NCBI GenBank assembly: GCA_900751665.1 | Contig: CAADSV010000176.1 | Coordinates: forward strand, 1-5,384 | Source: an uncultured Collinsella sp. | GTDB lineage: Bacteria; Actinomycetota; Coriobacteriia; Coriobacteriales; Coriobacteriaceae | DNA: 5,384 nt | Reading direction: 5' to 3' | In this document: piece by piece, positions 1-5,384 of the stretch | How positions within the stretch are numbered: the stretch's first letter is position 1 | How the letters are laid out: each line of letters starts with the position of its first letter | Notes under the pieces: generated by a model | What the model saw: only the letters and a program-made list of their open reading frames with translations | The model's database searches: none | What the model was told of the DNA's origin: nothing | Position numbers and translations under genes: made by a program

Positions 1-93
1 CCGGTTGCTGCGCAAAGTCGTTCAGATGAAAACACCGGGCCGCCGCAGAGCACCTTCGACCTACCGGGGATTGCTGTGACGTACGTTGGCTGA
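1..93 (+). CDS. Possible 3' end of an unknown plus-strand gene
   Basis: Frame 1 of the plus strand is open from the window edge to a TGA at 91-93, giving 30 residues that end in FDLPGIAVTYVG. The stop lies 9 bases before the left arm of a strong bidirectional hairpin terminator, which is where a gene convergent with carAB would be expected to end. Purines, especially G, are common at first codon positions, as in real coding DNA. The fragment is too short to assign to a family and no motif is visible. A second frame (starting at base 2) is also open to a TGA at 77-79, but it reads as an arginine-rich peptide and looks less natural. The call rests on position and composition only and could be chance. 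Confidence 0.3.
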   Translation, partial: PVAAQSRSDENTGPPQSTFDLPGIAVTYVG

Positions 94-96
94 AAT

Positions 97-149
97 AAAA
101 ATGTGGGCTCTGTCGTTCATTCGAACGACAGAGCCCACGCTCATTTTTT
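97..149. terminator. Bidirectional intrinsic terminator downstream of carB
   Basis: A perfect 16-bp inverted repeat (arms 103-118 and 123-138, arm sequence GTGGGCTCTGTCGTTC) encloses a 4-base loop at 119-122. On the minus strand the hairpin is followed within two bases by a T tract (complement of the A run at 97-101), so it can end the carAB transcript. On the plus strand it is followed after five bases by six T (144-149), so it can also end a convergent transcript from the left. It lies about 180 bases past the carB stop and defines a long 3' untranslated region. Hairpin and tracts are read directly; termination is inferred from the standard intrinsic terminator model. Confidence 0.9.
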
Positions 150-211
150 ATTCAGTCCTAGTCATCGTGCAAAGTCCCTTCGGCAGCACGCGGTGCAACC
201 GAGTCACCGTA

Positions 212-302
212 GGCCGGGGCGGGAGGGGCCGAGTTTCCTCCTGAGCGACTCTGCTTGCAGCCGGAGCGAAAGGGGGAAATCTCGGCCCCTCCCGCCCCGG
301 CC
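212..302. repeat. Long GC-rich palindrome in the carB 3' untranslated region
   Basis: Arms 212-233 and 281-302 are perfect 22-base inverted complements, almost entirely G and C. Inside them, 234-242 pairs with 271-279 once T280 is bulged out, adding nine pairs, of which 239/274 is G-U in plus-strand RNA and A-C in minus-strand RNA. The remaining loop is about 28 bases. The structure begins 12 bases after the carB stop. Neither side carries a T tract, so it does not fit the intrinsic terminator model, and a proper terminator lies further downstream. It may be a dispersed intergenic palindrome of the REP type, or an mRNA 3' stabiliser protecting carAB. No coding capacity or transposase is associated with it. 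Function and copy number are unknown. Confidence 0.75.
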
Positions 303-314
303 GAACAGCTCAAC

Positions 315-3629
<3,315 letters not shown>

Positions 3630-3630
3630 G

Positions 3631-5076
3631 TTAGTTCTCCTCGGTCTCGGTCTCGGCGTTCTCGGACTCAGCAAAGTTCCAGCCGGCTAGGCGGTCCTTC
3701 GCGGTATCGATGTCCAGGTAGTTCTCCTCGCCGTCCATGAGTCGCGTAAAGGCGGTAAAGAGATAGTGGGCATCGGTGGGGCCGGGCGAGGCCTCGGGGT
3801 GGTACTGGACCGAGAAGCATGGGGCGTCGAGCAGCTGGATGCCCTCGGCGGTGCCGTCGTTGAGGTTCACGTGCGTCAGGCGAATGCGGCCGAAGCGCTC
3901 GTTCATCACGACCGGCGCGATGCCGCGACGCACCCAGGCGCGCAGGTCGCCATCGGCCGCATGCTCGGTCTCGCCGCCGGAAAGCTCCGGGATCAGTTTG
4001 CCCAGACTGGGGAACAGCAGGCCAAAGCCGTGGTTTTGCGCGGTGATCTCCACGCGCCGGCTCACCAGGTTCATAACCGGCTGGTTACCGCCACGGTGAC
4101 CGAATTTAAGTTTTTCCATTTGGGCGCCGCACGCCAAGCTGATCATCTGGTGACCAAGGCAAATGCCAAAGACCGGCACCTTGCCGATCAGTTGCTGCAC
4201 CTGCTCGTAGGTCTCCACCACGGCATCGGGGTCGCCGGGGCCGTTGGATAAAAAGACGCCGTCGGGATTCATGTCGAGCACCTCACTCGCGGGCGTATCC
4301 CACGGCACGACAGTAAGGTCGCAGCCGGCACGGACCAGACCCTCCAGAATGCCGCGCTTCACGCCGCAGTCGTAGGCGACCACGTTGTGGCGGGCAGGAG
4401 CGGCAGGGGCAAGCGCAAAGTCATGCGTAGCGGGCAGGTCGACAGCTGCAAACTCGTGAGGCGCGGGGCAACTCACGGTCTTGACCAGATTCTCGCCCAC
4501 CAGCGTCGGCGCTGCGGCAAGACGCTCGGCAAGCTCGTCGACGTCAAAGATCTCGGTCGAGATAATGCCCATCTTGGAGCCGTTGTCGCGCAGGTGGCGC
4601 ACAAGAGCGCGGGTGTCGACGCCCTCGATAGCGACAATGCCGTGGGCACGCAGGTACTCCGGTACGCTGACGGCCGAGCGCCAGTTGGAAGGCGTGGCGC
4701 ACATGTCGCGGACGATCATGCCGCGCATGGCGGGAGCGCTCGCGGGACGCTTGGCATCGCCGGGGAAGGCCGACTGGACGTCGGTCTCGTCGATGCCATA
4801 GTTGCCGATCTGCGGATAGGTCATGGTTACGATTTGGCCGGCATAGCTCGGATCGGTCATGACCTCAAAGTAGCCCTCAAGCGAGGTGTTGAAGCAGACC
4901 TCGCCGGTCGCGGTACCCTCGGCACCGCATGCACGGCCATAAAAAATGGTCCCATCCTCAAGGTACAGGATGCAGGGACCGCAGGTGCCCTTGCTGGTTT
5001 TGGCCAGCATGCGCTGGCAAAGCTCGCTGGGCGCGAAGGTGCGGGCAGCAGTGCCCGCAGTATGGTTGTTCGCCAT
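3631..5076 (-). CDS. carA: Carbamoyl-phosphate synthase, small (glutamine amidotransferase) subunit
   Basis: CarA hydrolyses glutamine and delivers ammonia through a tunnel to CarB in the cytoplasmic complex. The N-terminal CPSase small-chain domain starts near residue 36 (LYLEDGTIFYGRACG) and includes FNTSLEGYFEVMTDPSYAGQIV, then GIVAIEGVDTRALVRHLR. The class I glutamine amidotransferase domain covers about 231-447: NGPGDP at 278-283, nucleophile Cys306 in GICLGHQ, QNHGF at 347-351, and His426 and Glu428 in YHPEASPGP complete the Cys-His-Glu triad. At 481 residues it is about 100 longer than E. coli CarA (382). The excess is an N-terminal extension of about 35, an insertion of about 36 at roughly 352-397 between QNHGF and RLTHVNLNDGT, and a tail of about 34 after 448 ending in an acidic TE-rich stretch. 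The start at 5076 has AAGGAG just upstream; the alternative Met23 has none. The gene is followed after one base by carB and preceded by a PyrR-type RNA hairpin, suggesting UMP control. Confidence 0.98.
   Translation of the reverse strand: MANNHTAGTAARTFAPSELCQRMLAKTSKGTCGPCILYLEDGTIFYGRACGAEGTATGEVCFNTSLEGYFEVMTDPSYAGQIVTMTYPQIGNYGIDETDVQSAFPGDAKRPASAPAMRGMIVRDMCATPSNWRSAVSVPEYLRAHGIVAIEGVDTRALVRHLRDNGSKMGIISTEIFDVDELAERLAAAPTLVGENLVKTVSCPAPHEFAAVDLPATHDFALAPAAPARHNVVAYDCGVKRGILEGLVRAGCDLTVVPWDTPASEVLDMNPDGVFLSNGPGDPDAVVETYEQVQQLIGKVPVFGICLGHQMISLACGAQMEKLKFGHRGGNQPVMNLVSRRVEITAQNHGFGLLFPSLGKLIPELSGGETEHAADGDLRAWVRRGIAPVVMNERFGRIRLTHVNLNDGTAEGIQLLDAPCFSVQYHPEASPGPTDAHYLFTAFTRLMDGEENYLDIDTAKDRLAGWNFAESENAETETEEN
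3637..3642 (-). promoter_or_regulatory. carB ribosome binding site inside the carA 3' end
   Basis: GAGGAG on the minus strand lies seven bases before the carB ATG. It is also the two glutamate codons just before the final Asn and TAA of carA. The carA stop (3631-3633) and carB start (3627-3629) are one base apart, so ribosomes ending carA stand on the carB start region, as expected for translational coupling of two subunits made in equal amounts. This site decides the carB start against the upstream ATG at 3674. Confidence 0.88.
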
Positions 5077-5080
5077 AATT

Positions 5081-5086
5081 CTCCTT
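5081..5086 (-). promoter_or_regulatory. carA ribosome binding site
   Basis: AAGGAG on the minus strand lies four bases (AATT) before the carA ATG, a strong but closely spaced Shine-Dalgarno. It fixes the start at 5076 rather than at the internal Met23. The AAGG portion (5086-5083) can pair with CCTT at 5113-5110, so the site is predicted to be part of the lower stem of the adjacent PyrR-type hairpin and hidden when that hairpin forms. Confidence 0.85.
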
Positions 5087-5113
5087 CCCGGTCTCTCCGG
5101 ACCGGCTTAAAGG
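5083..5113 (-). promoter_or_regulatory. Predicted PyrR binding-loop RNA sequestering the carA ribosome binding site
   Basis: The minus-strand RNA contains a perfect hairpin, CCGGUC (5105-5100), hexaloop CGGAGA (5099-5094), GACCGG (5093-5088). The known PyrR binding loop has consensus ARUCCNGNGAGGYU with a CNGNGA hexaloop. Here the core UCCGGAGAG (5101-5093) fits every conserved base, and only flanking bases differ (A to G, G to A, U to C, largely keeping pairing). Below the upper stem, UAAG (5109-5106) on the 5' side and a single G on the 3' side form an internal bulge, then CCUU (5113-5110) pairs with AAGG of the Shine-Dalgarno. Upper stem, mostly purine bulge and lower stem match the known PyrR site layout. 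PyrR bound to UMP would be expected to stabilise it and block ribosome entry on carA, and through coupling carB. Translational repression of this kind is described in mycobacteria. No intrinsic terminator separates it from carA. The role is inferred from sequence; pyrR itself is not in the window. Confidence 0.8.
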
Positions 5114-5126
5114 TTGGTAGTTAGGC

Positions 5127-5148
5127 CTTGCGGTATTTTAACCGCAAG
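5127..5148 (-). promoter_or_regulatory. Palindrome around a candidate carA -10 box
   Basis: An 8-bp perfect inverted repeat (CTTGCGGT and ACCGCAAG) flanks the six bases TAAAAT on the minus strand (5140-5135). TAAAAT matches five of six bases of the -10 consensus, and a start some seven bases beyond it would give a leader of about 50 bases holding only the PyrR-type hairpin. No good -35 hexamer lies 16-18 bases upstream; the region there is another palindrome, CGCCATGGCG (5153-5162). Two readings compete: a promoter with an operator built over its -10 box, or a transcribed leader hairpin with the promoter further upstream, for example CATAAT at 5199-5194. The palindrome is certain, the promoter role is not. 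Confidence 0.4.
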
Positions 5149-5172
5149 TATGCGCCATGGCGTTAATTTCAT

Positions 5173-5190
5173 CGAAATGTTTACGAAATG
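5173..5190. repeat. Tandem CGAAATG repeat with 11-bp spacing upstream of carA
   Basis: CGAAATG occurs at 5173-5179 and again at 5184-5190, eleven bases apart, so both copies lie on the same face of the helix. They sit about 30-50 bases upstream of the candidate -10 box. Such spacing is typical of sites for dimeric activators or response regulators, but two seven-base copies in AT-rich DNA can arise by chance. No regulator can be named. Confidence 0.35.
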
Positions 5191-5232
5191 ATAATTATGA
5201 CTTTCTATGCATAATGATTTTCTGGGACCGGG

Positions 5233-5292
5233 AAATATCATTCTGAACGCGGGGCTTTGCCGCCAACTGCATACATGACAGAATGATTTTTT
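5233..5292. repeat. Inverted repeat ATCATTCTG / CAGAATGAT upstream of carA
   Basis: ATCATTCTG (5237-5245) and CAGAATGAT (5279-5287) are perfect 9-base inverted complements, and pairing continues after one mismatch through 5233-5235 with 5289-5291. The loop is 33 bases and contains GC-rich DNA (5249-5263). On the plus strand the right arm runs into six T (5287-5292), which resembles a weak terminator, but no plus-strand gene precedes it. A third, related AATGATTTT lies at 5213-5221. It could be an upstream control element or the end of whatever lies to the right. Confidence 0.4.
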
Positions 5293-5384
5293 AAGGCTCT
5301 GTTAGACCAGGATTGACATTCCGCCCCGTCATCTTCTTGCGATTGCACAATGGTCGCCCCTTGTCGAATCTGAATCCGGCAAGG

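Larger units (their letters stand above)
5149..5384. other. AT-rich region upstream of carA without a supported gene
   Basis: This stretch differs from the GC-rich coding DNA: 5160-5225 is strongly AT-rich, while 5246-5265 and 5318-5330 are GC-rich. It contains the CGCCATGGCG palindrome, the CGAAATG direct repeat and the AATGAT inverted and direct repeats listed separately. At the right edge two minus-strand frames are open: one to a TAA at 5291-5293 (30 codons, ending VNPGLTEP) and one to a TGA near 5238. Neither resembles a family I know, and their codon use does not separate them, so no partial gene is called. A TTGACA at 5313-5318 on the plus strand has no matching -10 box at the right distance. 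Confidence 0.6.

Noticed and set aside
153..212. Short minus-strand GTG frame of about 20 codons ending before the terminator
   Set aside because: No ribosome binding site at a suitable distance, adjacent to a stable palindrome, and too short to support on sequence alone.
3630..3674. Earlier in-frame ATG for carB
   Set aside because: It would add 15 residues rich in Pro and Arg not found in CarB proteins and overlap carA. The ATG at 3629 has GAGGAG at proper spacing and begins the conserved KRTDIKRILVIGSGP segment.
5008..5010. Internal Met23 as the carA start
   Set aside because: It would remove much of the unusual N-terminal extension, but no Shine-Dalgarno precedes it, while Met1 has AAGGAG.
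4387..5124. 245-codon plus-strand frame opposite carA
   Set aside because: It covers the conserved carA coding sequence and its control hairpin in reverse; the translation is compositionally biased and unrecognisable.
5313..5318. TTGACA resembling a -35 box on the plus strand
   Set aside because: No -10 hexamer 16-18 bases downstream and no plus-strand gene visible before the window ends.
5291..5383. Possible 3' end of a minus-strand gene at the right edge
   Set aside because: Open for 30 codons to a TAA, but another minus frame is open even longer across the same bases, neither resembles a known protein and codon use does not discriminate.

Overview
This window is a pyrimidine/arginine housekeeping locus. 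On the minus strand it holds the two genes of glutamine-dependent carbamoyl-phosphate synthetase: carA (small, amidotransferase subunit) upstream and carB (large, synthetase subunit) downstream. Both are complete. The coding DNA is GC-rich with strong third-position GC bias, so long spurious antisense frames run through carB. The proteins, the GC-rich coding and the AT-rich control region suggest a high-GC Gram-positive bacterium. My impression is a Coriobacteriia member similar to Collinsella, but there is no rRNA or other taxonomic marker here, so that is recognition rather than proof.

Layout from left to right: 1-93 may be the last 30 codons of a plus-strand gene convergent with carAB (weak evidence). 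A perfect 16-bp hairpin with A/T tracts on both sides (97-149) looks like a shared bidirectional terminator. Between it and the carB stop lies a second, very GC-rich palindrome (212-302) with perfect 22-bp arms and no U tract. carB occupies 315-3629 and carA 3631-5076, separated by one base. The carB Shine-Dalgarno is made by the last codons of carA, so the two are almost certainly one transcript and translationally coupled. From 5077 to 5384 there is no gene I can support. This stretch is AT-rich and contains several palindromes and direct repeats.

CarA releases ammonia from glutamine and passes it to CarB, which uses two ATP and bicarbonate to make carbamoyl phosphate for pyrimidine and arginine synthesis. 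CarB keeps the C-terminal MGS-like domain that senses nucleotides. The most interesting feature is directly upstream of carA: an RNA hairpin matching the PyrR binding-loop consensus (hexaloop CNGNGA inside UCCNGNGAG), whose predicted lower stem pairs with the carA Shine-Dalgarno. This suggests UMP-dependent translational repression of carAB by PyrR, similar to the mechanism described in mycobacteria and unlike the terminator-based attenuation of Bacillus. I saw no mobile element, tRNA, rRNA, CRISPR array or novel multi-gene system.
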